A stretch of 64,000 bases of DNA from a virus, in the IMG/VR virus record IMGVR_UViG_3300046373_000092, positions 18,066 through 82,065 of that record. The stretch is one strand, 5' to 3'. Below the pieces are notes generated by a model. That model saw only the letters and a list, made by a program, of their open reading frames with translations, did no database searches and was not told where the DNA came from. The translations under genes and the position numbers were made by a program. Shown one piece after another: positions 43,250-50,218 of this stretch (position 1 is its first letter; each line of letters starts with the position of its first letter).

Positions 43250-44358
43250 TACTTGCTTTCTTCAGTAAGCGAAGATTGAACTTTCTCAACAACTCCAGCA
43301 GCCTTTTGTTGCTTCACAAGGTTTAGCAATCTGTCGTTCTTATTTAAGAATCCTTCGATAACGATGTCGTCATTAATAAAGTTTTCAACTTTGATTAAGT
43401 TAAACAAATTCGCAATAGCCAAGTCACCTGGAATAGCTAGTAGGAATTCATTTACCTGGGCAACGTTGTGTTCAGTGATGATTGTTGTTTCCAACGCTAG
43501 AAGCGCCATAAGCTCTTCTGAAGCAAGAGAAAGCATCGGCATGTTGTGCTGAGCTACTAGATCCTTAACATTGTTAAAGTCGCGCAACATAGCTTCAACG
43601 TCAATTTTCTTAGGCTTTTCACGAACGTATGACTCGAAAGCTGCCGCAGCTTCAGATCCTACCATTCCTTGCCCAATTTCGAATCTAATAGACTCCGGCA
43701 ATCCTAAATTGATTAGGGATTGAAATCTAATTGCAGAACGTCTAGACGGCTTGATGTCTGCGTAGCTTAGAGGTGCTAAGTCCTGCTCGATCATGTTCTT
43801 GTGTTCTTGTAGGAACGAAATGAAGTCTCCGTTAGTTGTAGACTTTGCGTACGAGATGAACTCTTCTTTAGAAGGTTCGAAGTTGATGTGGCAAAATCTG
43901 TCTGAGAAAGCTGGGTCAGTGAGGTCTAGTACCGAGTAGTCCCCGTTTGGTGGGTTCATCGCTGCGATGACCTTAGTATTTACAAGCTTGTGCGGTCCAA
44001 GTTGAGAGCCCGTCTCTACTGCCTGGAAAATAGCTTGGATCAAATCTTTATGTGATCTATTTACTTCGTCGAAAAATAGGATGGTTTCTTGTTCCTCAGA
44101 ACCATTTAAAAACTCAGGAGCAGCAAAAACAGTGTTGATAGCTCTGCCCGCGTCATTTCTAACGAAGTCAGCTAGACCAATTAAGTCACCTGCGTCAGAA
44201 AGTTGCCCAAGACGGATAACTACTAGACGAGATCCCCTAGCCTGCGCAATTTGCTCTACTACAGTAGTCTTTCCTACGCCGTGGTACCCGCGAAGTAATG
44301 GTGTGATTTTTGCTTTGAAAAGAAAGTCTACTGCTGTTGTAATGTCTGAAATCTTCAT
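43249..44358 (-). CDS. MoxR-type AAA+ ATPase
   Basis: 369 aa. Walker A GYHGVGKTT (24-32), Walker B ILFFDEVNR (Asp97, Glu98), the MNPP sensor region after AAM (about 133-137) and DRFCH box. MoxR ATPases remodel or activate protein complexes together with VWA-domain partners; the next gene encodes one. Both have their own promoters. The substrate in this phage is unknown. Confidence 0.8.
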   Translation of the reverse strand: MKISDITTAVDFLFKAKITPLLRGYHGVGKTTVVEQIAQARGSRLVVIRLGQLSDAGDLIGLADFVRNDAGRAINTVFAAPEFLNGSEEQETILFFDEVNRSHKDLIQAIFQAVETGSQLGPHKLVNTKVIAAMNPPNGDYSVLDLTDPAFSDRFCHINFEPSKEEFISYAKSTTNGDFISFLQEHKNMIEQDLAPLSYADIKPSRRSAIRFQSLINLGLPESIRFEIGQGMVGSEAAAAFESYVREKPKKIDVEAMLRDFNNVKDLVAQHNMPMLSLASEELMALLALETTIITEHNVAQVNEFLLAIPGDLAIANLFNLIKVENFINDDIVIEGFLNKNDRLLNLVKQQKAAGVVEKVQSSLTEESK

Positions 44359-44405
44359 TATCCCTCCTGGAATATTTTATTGTAGGAAACCTTGTCCTGG
44401 TTAAA

Positions 44406-44434
44406 TTTATAGCACAGCGTTAATTATTTGTCAA
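44406..44434 (-). promoter_or_regulatory. Strong sigma70-like promoter, TTGACA-17-TATAAA
   Basis: On the - strand TTGACA (44434-44429), 17 bases, TATAAA (44411-44406), with TGTGC before the -10. It lies 48 bases before the MoxR start and overlaps the end of the SxI-ELL gene at 44424. Confidence 0.75.
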
Positions 44435-44600
44435 GCGAAAATAATTCTTTTATTAAAGCAGAATTTCTTGTGTCATATTTAATTAAATATGCTCCCGGAT
44501 CGGAGCCAACGTTGGCTATTCCATTTTCATCCACTAGAAATGAACCATCATATTCTAAATGATCAATCCAAAAAACATAGTCTCCAATTTCAATTTTCAT
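44424..44600 (-). CDS. SxI-ELL family small protein (MKIKxGD type)
   Basis: 58 aa by hand translation. N-terminus MKIEIGDYVFWIDHLEYDGS, C-terminus LIKYDTRNSALIKELFSLDK. It begins the MKIKxGD subgroup, which continues up to 52 kb. The tail overlaps the MoxR promoter. Confidence 0.7.
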   Translation of the reverse strand: MKIEIGDYVFWIDHLEYDGSFLVDENGIANVGSDPGAYLIKYDTRNSALIKELFSLDK

Positions 44601-44786
44601 AAAAACAATCCCATTATTACTGCAGATTTCAATGCAACTACTCTAACGGGCTGTGTTTGTTCTATACCGTATAAGTCCGAGGCGCGCATCTGCCACCTCG
44701 ATCTACTGGTTTCATAGAAGTCTCGGAGTTCTTCCGCAGAATCATGATATAGCCCCCCAGCACCAGTCTCCAACTTTAATCTTCAT
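44597..44786 (-). pseudogene. SxI-ELL family member with frameshift in a G6 run
   Basis: The - strand encodes MKIKVGDWCWG from 44786, then hits a stop after 14 codons. After dropping one base of the six-G run at 44758-44753 the frame continues LYHDSAEELRDF... to PVRVVALKSAVIMGLFL, and ends in ATGA at the next start. The interval is 190 bases, not a multiple of three. A TTG start in the second frame is possible, but the split family N-terminus argues for a frameshift. Confidence 0.7.
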
Positions 44787-44937
44787 CTAGCAACTCCTGA
44801 AAAATTACAGACTCGTAAACAGTAACTCTAATGTGAAAATAATCCTCGTGCTTTTGAAAATTAAATCCTCCGTGATGTTTCCAATAAAGATCAACAGGAG
44901 TCTTATAGTAGAATGGCTTGGATATATCAATTTTCAT
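44776..44937 (-). CDS. SxI-ELL family small protein (MKI type)
   Basis: 53 aa by hand translation. N-terminus MKIDISKPFYYKTPVDLYWK, C-terminus FHIRVTVYESVIFQELLDED. Confidence 0.7.
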   Translation of the reverse strand: MKIDISKPFYYKTPVDLYWKHHGGFNFQKHEDYFHIRVTVYESVIFQELLDED

Positions 44938-44941
44938 CTAG

Positions 44942-45103
44942 CTAACTCCTGTAGCAGCGAAGAGCAGAAATTTTTACCACCGGCAGGTGTTTTGAAAAAA
45001 CATTATTCATGGGAAGTATCCAGCCGGAGCTTTTAGCAACGCTAGCTCTTATATCAATTAAGTTTCGGTAATACCAACATGAGTCACCTGGTTTAGCTTT
45101 CAC
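44942..45103 (-). pseudogene. SxI-ELL family member truncated in the helix, GTG start
   Basis: 53 aa from GTG at 45103: (V)KAKPGDSCWYYRNLIDIR, ending VVKISALRCYRS. The missing helix is present in the next frame as LLQELAR ending in an ATGA overlap with the downstream gene, so a deletion of about 7 bases has broken the signature. It is a close paralogue of the intact member at 45093-45269 (MKAKTGDLCWYYASTLDIR), so this is a decayed tandem duplicate. Confidence 0.65.
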
Positions 45104-45269
45104 ACGCCAACTCCTGTAATAGTTCAGAACGCATAGCTATTATTTTTACAAAGGGGTAAGCAAGGGGTAACGGCTTTTTCAGTACCCATCCAGCTTTATT
45201 GTTAGTACTTTGCCTAATATCAAGAGTACTGGCGTAATACCAACACAAATCACCAGTTTTAGCTTTCAT
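45093..45269 (-). CDS. SxI-ELL family small protein (MKAKxGD type)
   Basis: 58 aa from the ATG at 45269. N-terminus MKAKTGDLCWYYASTLDIRQ, C-terminus VKIIAMRSELLQELACES. Intact partner of the decayed copy downstream. Confidence 0.7.
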   Translation of the reverse strand: MKAKTGDLCWYYASTLDIRQSTNNKAGWVLKKPLPLAYPFVKIIAMRSELLQELACES

Positions 45270-45271
45270 CT

Positions 45272-45328
45272 TTACTCCAATAAAACAGTTAGTAGCATAA
45301 TCCCAATCCATAGGAAAAATAACGTCAT
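45272..45328 (-). CDS. Tiny transmembrane peptide
   Basis: 18 residues, MTLFFLWIGIMLLTVLLE, almost entirely hydrophobic, behind AAGAGG at 5 bases from the ATG; the stop precedes the next ATG by two bases and its GAG codon is part of that gene's GGAG. Could be a real membrane peptide or a leader. Confidence 0.35.
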   Translation of the reverse strand: MTLFFLWIGIMLLTVLLE

Positions 45329-45385
45329 AAGCACCTCTTGTGTTTTTAGTAGTATAAACTAAAAACAATAGGATGCAAGTGGAAA

Positions 45386-45565
45386 TTACTTCGGAGACTG
45401 AGGAAGCAAAGCCTCTAATATATCTGACTCAACACTGTCTACTCTAATTCTAAATCTATTTGGTAAGAAGCTGGAACTCCCTTTAAATGTGCGCACCCAA
45501 TAAATAGGATGAAAGCAATCTTCCCACAGGCTGTAGTAGTGGAAGTGTCCCTGTTTAAGCTTCAT
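45386..45565 (-). CDS. SxI-ELL family small protein (MKLK type)
   Basis: 59 aa from the ATG at 45565. N-terminus MKLKQGHFHYYSLWEDCFHP, C-terminus FRIRVDSVESDILEALLPQS (Ala for Glu). ATGA overlap with the upstream member. Confidence 0.7.
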   Translation of the reverse strand: MKLKQGHFHYYSLWEDCFHPIYWVRTFKGSSSFLPNRFRIRVDSVESDILEALLPQSPK

Positions 45566-45765
45566 TTGAATGCTCTCCAAATTTCTGCGTTAACAGCATC
45601 TACTCTAATTACAAAGTTTCCTGCCGTGTACGAAAGAATCAGATCTTGAAAACGGACTCCATAGCGATAAGAGCCCCTATTTCTATAGCCCGCACTGTAA
45701 GATATCCAAGCACAACCTCTCTGAGAAGATAGAATTACGCACTTGTCTGTTGGTCTAATTTTCAT
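45562..45765 (-). CDS. SxI-ELL family small protein (MKI type)
   Basis: 67 aa. N-terminus MKIRPTDKCVILSSQRGCAW, C-terminus FVIRVDAVNAEIWRAFK (Ala for Ser, Ala for Glu-Leu). Good strand FVIRVDAV. Confidence 0.65.
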   Translation of the reverse strand: MKIRPTDKCVILSSQRGCAWISYSAGYRNRGSYRYGVRFQDLILSYTAGNFVIRVDAVNAEIWRAFK

Positions 45766-45827
45766 CCTACAAACTCACGCCTAATGAATAACTCTTCTGT
45801 ACAAAATATAATATAATATGGCTCCAT
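45762..45827 (-). CDS. Remnant or leader of the SxI-ELL family (21 aa)
   Basis: 21 codons, MEPYYIIFCTEELFIRREFV plus G, behind GGAGG and ending in an ATGA overlap with the next member. The EELF segment recalls the family end. It sits 16 bases after a sigma70-like promoter, so it could be a translated leader or a collapsed member. Confidence 0.4.
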   Translation of the reverse strand: MEPYYIIFCTEELFIRREFVG

Positions 45828-45842
45828 ACTCACCTCCAGCAC

Positions 45843-45870
45843 AGTATAGCACAATTATGCCGTATGTCAA
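45843..45870 (-). promoter_or_regulatory. Sigma70-like promoter, TTGACA-16-TATACT
   Basis: On the - strand TTGACA (45870-45865), 16 bases, TATACT (45848-45843), TGTGC before the -10. It follows a terminator directly and starts the SxI-ELL run going left. Confidence 0.7.
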
Positions 45871-45895
45871 TTAAAAAAGCCCTCTTTCGAGGGCT
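45871..45895 (-). terminator. Rho-independent terminator
   Basis: Hairpin AGCCCTC-GAAA-GAGGGCT followed by TTTTTTAA on the - strand, right after the gene at 45900-46088. The T-run touches the -35 box of the next promoter. Confidence 0.85.
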
Positions 45896-45899
45896 ATGC

Positions 45900-46088
45900 T
45901 TAACGTGAAGTAGAAACTTTTTTCTTGACAGCCTCGACGTCTTCCATGGTGAAGACATACGACCCAGTTACAAGTTCAATCATAGTAGCGTATCTTCCAT
46001 ACTGAGTGTCTTTTCCGACTTTTACAACATGATTAACGTTTAGTGCAATGATTTGTTCGTCTTTGGTATCTTGTATTTCTATAAACAT
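45900..46088 (-). CDS. Small beta-rich hypothetical protein
   Basis: 62 aa, MFIEIQDTKDEQIIALNVNH start, then strands IELVTGSYVFTMEDVEAV and a basic end. The pattern (I-ALNV-hydrophobic strand, a loop, a hydrophobic strand, a short helix) resembles FlbD-like small proteins, without proof. Confidence 0.45.
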   Translation of the reverse strand: MFIEIQDTKDEQIIALNVNHVVKVGKDTQYGRYATMIELVTGSYVFTMEDVEAVKKKVSTSR

Positions 46089-46089
46089 A

Positions 46090-46314
46090 TTACCCGACCT
46101 CCTCTTGACCTGATGTTTGGGTTGAATAGAGAGCCGCCAGTTCCTTCAGTCTATTCGATTCCTTTTCATCTAGTTTTTCGACTAAAACCTCGGCTATCAT
46201 GATGGCGGACTCAATAGCTTCTCTAGTCGCAGCTACATCATATGAGTTTGGATATGTCTTAGATAAGAGAGCAGTTGCGATTTTTTCAATTCTTATTTTG
46301 TCATATGGTTTCAT
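46090..46314 (-). CDS. Small helical hypothetical protein
   Basis: 74 aa, with basic start MKPYDKIRIEKIATALLSKT and a helical core (REAIESAIMIAEVLVEKLDE). Part of the recombination-gene operon. Unrecognised. Confidence 0.45.
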   Translation of the reverse strand: MKPYDKIRIEKIATALLSKTYPNSYDVAATREAIESAIMIAEVLVEKLDEKESNRLKELAALYSTQTSGQEEVG

Positions 46315-46316
46315 AA

Positions 46317-46577
46317 TTACTTCCCCTGAACTAATGTAGCTCGTCTTTTAACGTAAGATGGGATGTTATCTCTCTCTTCGATAAGTTTATCCACATCATC
46401 TACTCTACCAGACTCGATCATTCTATCGTACTTTAACTTAGGGTCGTCTAGTCTAATTGTGTCGCCTGAATTAATAGTAACTGCAGATCCATTTTTCTTG
46501 TTGATGTAGACTTTAAGGTAAAGACTTCCATCTTCGTTTGCGCGTAGTTCGCCGATCTCTGTGTACGTTTTAGCCAT
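46317..46577 (-). CDS. Hypothetical protein next to the ERF gene
   Basis: 86 aa from the ATG at 46577, behind AAGGAGAG. N-terminus MAKTYTEIGELRANEDGSLY and beta-rich (LKVYINKKNGSAVTINSGDT) with a basic, Arg-rich end. The first 45 residues look like one half of a small OB- or SH3-like barrel. Co-transcription with the annealing protein suggests a DNA-related role. Confidence 0.5.
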   Translation of the reverse strand: MAKTYTEIGELRANEDGSLYLKVYINKKNGSAVTINSGDTIRLDDPKLKYDRMIESGRVDDVDKLIEERDNIPSYVKRRATLVQGK

Positions 46578-46594
46578 TTCTCTCTCCTTGAGGT

Positions 46595-46609
46595 TACGTT
46601 CCCGTAGGA
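46595..46609 (-). promoter_or_regulatory. Hairpin in the leader of the 46577 gene
   Basis: GTTCC-TACG-GGAAC on the - strand, about 20 bases before the ribosome site AAGGAGAG. A UACG-type tetraloop with a five-pair stem and no T-run, so more likely an mRNA stabiliser or processing site than a terminator. Position accurate to a few bases. Confidence 0.5.
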
Positions 46610-46616
46610 ACGACAA

Positions 46617-47174
46617 TTATAATTCGATGTCAGTATTTGATTTTGCTGGAGTTGTTGCTTTCGGAGCAAACTTACCAGTCTTTTTTTCAGTAGGTGCTGC
46701 AGCCTGTGCTTCTTTAAATTGCTCAGTAATGGACTTAGGTTTAACCGGCTCTGCTTTAGGAGATTGCCCCACTACTCCTCTTCCTACGGCACTTTCCGCA
46801 TCGTCGTCCACAGAAGCCAGGTTAGCTAACGATTGTAGCCCATATCGTCTAGCATAACTTATTCCTGTTCCCTCCGCCTGCGGATTATTTTGTTTTTCAA
46901 CTTTAATCTCTGTAAGGGATGAGATAAACTCTCCCGATTCGTGAAGTAGAATTGTATTTACATAGTTTTTTCCGTCAACAACTACTGTAGGCTGTAGTAC
47001 TGAAATTCCAGCATCATTAAAAGCCGGAACGCAAGCCTCTCTGACAGAGTTTAAGTCTGAAAAGTTGCTCTTAAAATGAGGGTTGTACCCATTTTTCTCT
47101 ACTTTACCAGTCATAGCTCTTTGAGCTTTAAGTAGGGCTGGGGCAATTTTAGATATAGATTCGCTTGTTCTCAT
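46617..47174 (-). CDS. ERF-family single-strand annealing recombinase
   Basis: 185 aa. The ERF core is clear: NPHFKSNFSDLNSVREA (about 31-47), GISVLQPTVV, LLHESGEFISS, NPQAEGTGISYARRYGLQSL (about 97-117) and the DDDAESA end. ERF proteins anneal complementary single strands during phage recombination; the RecB/Cas4-like nuclease encoded 2 kb upstream would supply the strands. The C-terminal 60 residues are Pro/Ala/Lys-rich, a usual disordered tail. Confidence 0.9.
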   Translation of the reverse strand: MRTSESISKIAPALLKAQRAMTGKVEKNGYNPHFKSNFSDLNSVREACVPAFNDAGISVLQPTVVVDGKNYVNTILLHESGEFISSLTEIKVEKQNNPQAEGTGISYARRYGLQSLANLASVDDDAESAVGRGVVGQSPKAEPVKPKSITEQFKEAQAAAPTEKKTGKFAPKATTPAKSNTDIEL

Positions 47175-47205
47175 ATTTTTCTCCGTTTGTTAATGACTTG
47201 TGTTA

Positions 47206-47234
47206 TTTATAGCAGGAACAACAAAGTACGTCAA
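47206..47234 (-). promoter_or_regulatory. Sigma70-like promoter, TTGACG-17-TATAAA
   Basis: On the - strand TTGACG (47234-47229), 17 bases, TATAAA (47211-47206), with TGC before the -10 box, 32 bases before the ERF start. Confidence 0.7.
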
Positions 47235-47246
47235 TTAGTGTGTAAA

Positions 47247-47486
47247 TTATTCTCTAAAGTCTATAATGATAGTATCTTTGATTCTTATAAACCCCATTCT
47301 ATCGTATACGTTTAGAACAAGTTTGTTCAGGACCTCGTTAAAATTTCCCAGAAGTAGGATGTCTGTCGGCAAAACTATTTCGTCGACATTTAATCCGTAA
47401 ACTTTCCACTCATTAAAAGTAATGTCTTTAATTACTAACGTAGTATGTTCTCTTCTGTATAATTCATGTGTTATTTTATTTTTCAT
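47247..47486 (-). CDS. Hypothetical small protein
   Basis: 79 aa from the ATG at 47486 (MKNKITHELYRREHTTLVIK). Mixed alpha/beta with VYDRMGFIRIKDTIIIDF at the end. Not recognised. Confidence 0.45.
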   Translation of the reverse strand: MKNKITHELYRREHTTLVIKDITFNEWKVYGLNVDEIVLPTDILLLGNFNEVLNKLVLNVYDRMGFIRIKDTIIIDFRE

Positions 47487-47488
47487 AA

Positions 47489-47650
47489 TTATTGCCACTC
47501 CCCTAGTTTTGTCTTTAGACGTCTGTAAATAATAGCATCGAAAATAATTATTCCGCCAATAAAAATTCTATCTAGAGTCGTGAATTGAGAAACTCCAGAA
47601 GCTATTAATAGCCCTAGTAGTATTGCAGAATAAAAACTTGCTTTAACCAT
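47489..47650 (-). CDS. Small membrane protein
   Basis: 53 aa by hand translation. Two hydrophobic stretches (YSAILLGLLIASGV and IFIGGIIIFDAIIY) and a basic end (RRLKTKLGEWQ). Likely an inner-membrane hairpin. Confidence 0.5.
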   Translation of the reverse strand: MVKASFYSAILLGLLIASGVSQFTTLDRIFIGGIIIFDAIIYRRLKTKLGEWQ

Positions 47651-47677
47651 AAAAACTCCTGCTATTCTTTTTTTTAA

Positions 47678-48088
47678 TCATGTTCTCGAGCACCCATACT
47701 TATATTCAGCTCTATCCGATTCTAGAATAGCTTCGGCTTTACTTCTGCATACTGCAAAACGCTCAAGTTCTTTCAAAATAATGTTGCCATTTACTAAGCT
47801 AGTTTGCACCGCGCTAACGATATATTCCCTCTCTCCAACTGGCGTGATAACAATCGAAGCGCAGTGTGGGATAACGAAGTCTTCAGCCCTAGCTGGAGCC
47901 TCTGTAGCTTGTCCTGGGTTTAGTAGTGAGGCGATGGTGTTTAAATCCTCTGCCGTGAGCTTCTTAAGGTGCGCGGCGTTAGCGGGCAATTCAAAGCCTA
48001 CTTCGCGTAACTTAGCTACAAATTCTGCAGTAGGTTGTCCATTTTTCTTAGCAAGTTCGGATACAGTAGTTAGGTAGATCGACGACAT
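47678..48088 (-). CDS. IF2-N-like domain protein
   Basis: 136 aa. Residues about 5-55 read TTVSELAKKNGQPTAEFVAKLREVGFELP...LKKLTAEDL, which matches the shape of the IF2-N helical domain found at the N-termini of initiation factor 2. The remainder (about 65-136) is a beta-rich region without a recognised family. It could bind ribosomes or nucleic acid. It has its own promoter. Confidence 0.5.
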   Translation of the reverse strand: MSSIYLTTVSELAKKNGQPTAEFVAKLREVGFELPANAAHLKKLTAEDLNTIASLLNPGQATEAPARAEDFVIPHCASIVITPVGEREYIVSAVQTSLVNGNIILKELERFAVCRSKAEAILESDRAEYKYGCSRT

Positions 48089-48108
48089 AAGTTCTCCATG
48101 TTGATTTT

Positions 48109-48137
48109 ATCTTAGCACGTATTGCGTTATTTTGCAA
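48109..48137 (-). promoter_or_regulatory. Sigma70-like promoter, TTGCAA-17-TAAGAT
   Basis: On the - strand TTGCAA (48137-48132), 17 bases, TAAGAT (48114-48109), GTGC before the -10 box. It lies 20 bases before the IF2-N-like gene and overlaps the end of a SxI-ELL gene. Confidence 0.6.
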
Positions 48138-48306
48138 ATAATTCTTTTATTAATTCAGAAAGCACCACTGAAGCCTTTGTGACGGGGAACGCGGCGTAGT
48201 TGTGTCTACGAGGAAGGTCCCATCCCAAGTTCCAAGTCCCTTTTCTCTTGGCTAAAGCAGATACATTTTCCGCATAAACTACTTTATCTCCGGGTTTTGA
48301 TTTCAT
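48127..48306 (-). CDS. SxI-ELL family small protein (MKSKxGD type)
   Basis: 59 aa by hand translation. N-terminus MKSKPGDKVVYAENVSALAK, C-terminus VTKASVVLSELIKELFAK. Six members in a row run from here to 49152. Confidence 0.7.
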   Translation of the reverse strand: MKSKPGDKVVYAENVSALAKRKGTWNLGWDLPRRHNYAAFPVTKASVVLSELIKELFAK

Positions 48307-48478
48307 TAGCCAATCCTCTTAGTATTTCAGATTTAATTGCGTCCATTCTTAGAATCAGTTTGTCGCTACAATAATAGCTGCTGTCGTATGCGGCGCCGGT
48401 TGCATCTCGAGTAGTCCAATTCATCCAAAAACTTGGAGTAGTGTATCTTACGCAGAATTGCCCTTCTTTAATTTTCAT
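48284..48478 (-). CDS. SxI-ELL family small protein (MKIKxG type)
   Basis: 64 aa. N-terminus MKIKEGQFCVRYTTPSFWMN, signature LILRMDAIKSEILRGLANEI with a short tail overlapping the next start by 23 bases. Confidence 0.7.
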   Translation of the reverse strand: MKIKEGQFCVRYTTPSFWMNWTTRDATGAAYDSSYYCSDKLILRMDAIKSEILRGLANEIKTRR

Positions 48479-48645
48479 TTTAGTAACTCTCTAATTATTG
48501 CGCTGGCAGCAGAGTCTATTCTTGTAATGTTTAGGAGGTCTTCCACAGATTGCAAATATGTGGGAGATCTTTTATCAAACACGCACAATTTAAAAAATTC
48601 TAAAGTTTTCCAATTTATAACACTGTCCGTTGGCTTAGCTTTCAC
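48475..48645 (-). CDS. SxI-ELL family small protein, GTG start
   Basis: 56 aa from GTG at 48645. N-terminus (V)KAKPTDSVINWKTLEFFKL, C-terminus LNITRIDSAASAIIRELLK. ATGA overlap at its end. Confidence 0.65.
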   Translation of the reverse strand: MKAKPTDSVINWKTLEFFKLCVFDKRSPTYLQSVEDLLNITRIDSAASAIIRELLK

Positions 48646-48823
48646 GATATAACTCCCATATTATTTCAGATCTGGCTGCACTAGTTTTTATGTAATGATA
48701 CGGAGGTATGGTATTCTCCTGCAGCCTTCTCCAGCCGTCGCAACCAATTTCAAAATCGCCAAATTTGAGGCTATGTTGGATGTCTACAATGTAAGTTACT
48801 GTGTCTTCTGGTTTAAGTTTCAC
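48635..48823 (-). CDS. SxI-ELL family small protein, GTG start
   Basis: 62 aa. N-terminus (V)KLKPEDTVTYIVDIQHSLK, C-terminus YIKTSAARSEIIWELYRES. Ribosome site CAGGAG lies within the upstream member's LQELC codons. Confidence 0.7.
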   Translation of the reverse strand: MKLKPEDTVTYIVDIQHSLKFGDFEIGCDGWRRLQENTIPPYHYIKTSAARSEIIWELYRES

Positions 48824-49007
48824 GACATAACTCCTGAAGAATTTCTGATCTTAGAGCACTTATTTTTGTAGGATAATCAGTTTCGTCTCCATAGTATTCG
48901 TAGCTCGGCGCTTCTATGTTCACCTCGACGGCACATTGAACCCAGCCTATAATTCCGCGAAGTGAGTTAAACACATACAAACATTGATCGCCCTCTTTAA
49001 GCTTCAT
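48813..49007 (-). CDS. SxI-ELL family small protein (MKLKxGD type)
   Basis: 64 aa from the ATG at 49007. N-terminus MKLKEGDQCLYVFNSLRGII, C-terminus PTKISALRSEILQELCRET. Confidence 0.7.
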   Translation of the reverse strand: MKLKEGDQCLYVFNSLRGIIGWVQCAVEVNIEAPSYEYYGDETDYPTKISALRSEILQELCRET

Positions 49008-49152
49008 ATAAAAGTTCTCGCAGTAATTCAGATTCCATTGCAATAAAAGAAACTCTATAAAAGTTATCCTTAGCCGATATATTTTTGTACTCTAAGCGAA
49101 ATAGAACTCGGTCTCTGATATCCCTTCGGTCTATTCTCCAATACATCTTCAT
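48997..49152 (-). CDS. SxI-ELL family small protein
   Basis: 51 aa by hand translation. N-terminus MKMYWRIDRRDIRDRVLFRL, C-terminus RVSFIAMESELLRELLYEA. ATGA overlap with the nuclease stop. Confidence 0.65.
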   Translation of the reverse strand: MKMYWRIDRRDIRDRVLFRLEYKNISAKDNFYRVSFIAMESELLRELLYEA

Positions 49153-50030
49153 CTTTGTCCTGGCTCCGCATCATAAATATCGTCATCAAATTTTCCTTTA
49201 TGACAATAGCTATAATAGCAGCATTTGCTGCCAAATGCAAAACATGATTTACGATTTTGAGGAAAATGTCCAGCGTTAATCTTGCCCAATACGTCAAGAA
49301 AATTCTGCATCGTCTGCTCTTTTAACTCTTCTGGAGGTTTGCCGATCAGTAGTTGGGTCCTGCCAAGCTGCTTTTTCATCATTACTGCGAACCCCACGTG
49401 ACTGTATTGTGGCTTTGCTACTGAGTATAGAGCGGTCTGCTCTTTCTTTTCAATAGAGTTTTTAGGATAGGGCTGAGAACTTGTCTTGTTATCTATAATG
49501 GCTTCTACGATTTCTCCGTCATCCATAACGACCTCAGCTACCAAGTCTATAATGCCCGTAATAGAGTCGGAAGTTTCTTGTCCATCGTCGTCATAGCCCA
49601 CTAAATTGATGGGCTCCTGAACAGAAATAACTTTAACAATGCGAGGCAGTATATCTCTGTAGTATGCATCTAACATAGCACGTCCTTTTTGGAACAGCGT
49701 GTACCATGCCAGTAAGTGTAACTTCTTCTCTTCATCCTGCTCAGCGTCAATGTCCTCTGCTTGCTGCAGAGTTAGTAGCGTGATGTCTGAATCTGACTTG
49801 TAAAAAACTATGTTGTAATTTTCTTTATACTGAAGCCAGTCCTCTGTGAATACAAGTTCAGCCCCTGCATAATTTCGTGTCAGCAGTAGCTCATTTAAGG
49901 CGTTATCTATACTATTTCCGAAGCAGAGCGCCGAGGAAGTTTTTAAAGAACGCTTACGGTCAATGTAATGGAGCTTATAGCTCATTGGACACGACAAATA
50001 TCTATCTTTGGCAGAGTGTGATAGTCTCAA
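49149..50030 (-). CDS. RecB/Cas4-like PD-(D/E)XK exonuclease
   Basis: 293 aa. Features of the family in order: LSHSAKDRYLSCPMSYKLHY (about 3-22), FGNSIDNALNELL (about 37-49), GIIDLVAE (the Asp of motif II), EAIIDNKTSS (the D...ExK motif, about 173-182), KKEQTALYSV (QxxxY helix) and Cys residues CCYYSYC near the end that, with an N-terminal Cys, could hold an iron-sulfur cluster. It resects DNA ends to feed the ERF annealing protein. Confidence 0.8.
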   Translation of the reverse strand: MRLSHSAKDRYLSCPMSYKLHYIDRKRSLKTSSALCFGNSIDNALNELLLTRNYAGAELVFTEDWLQYKENYNIVFYKSDSDITLLTLQQAEDIDAEQDEEKKLHLLAWYTLFQKGRAMLDAYYRDILPRIVKVISVQEPINLVGYDDDGQETSDSITGIIDLVAEVVMDDGEIVEAIIDNKTSSQPYPKNSIEKKEQTALYSVAKPQYSHVGFAVMMKKQLGRTQLLIGKPPEELKEQTMQNFLDVLGKINAGHFPQNRKSCFAFGSKCCYYSYCHKGKFDDDIYDAEPGQR

Positions 50031-50218
50031 ATGAATAGCTCCTTTAATAGCTCAGAGTTTATTGCAGTAATTTTGTAAGGTAGGACCTTTCCACTTACTG
50101 CATATTTGGATTGGAAGTTAAACCCACATCGTTGACCGTCTGAATCACCGCTGTAGTAATGAGCAACTAGTCTTTTAATATCATTATACCAAATCTTATC
50201 GCCTAATTTAATCTTCAC
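50027..50218 (-). CDS. SxI-ELL family small protein (MKIKxGD type)
   Basis: 63 aa. N-terminus MKIKLGDKIWYNDIKRLVAH, C-terminus LPYKITAINSELLKELFI. ATGA overlap with the nuclease start. Confidence 0.75.
   Translation of the reverse strand: MKIKLGDKIWYNDIKRLVAHYYSGDSDGQRCGFNFQSKYAVSGKVLPYKITAINSELLKELFI

Noticed and set aside
43130-47211. TATAAATA words as T4-like late promoters
   Set aside because: Each has a well-placed -35 box, so they are better read as sigma70-type -10 boxes.
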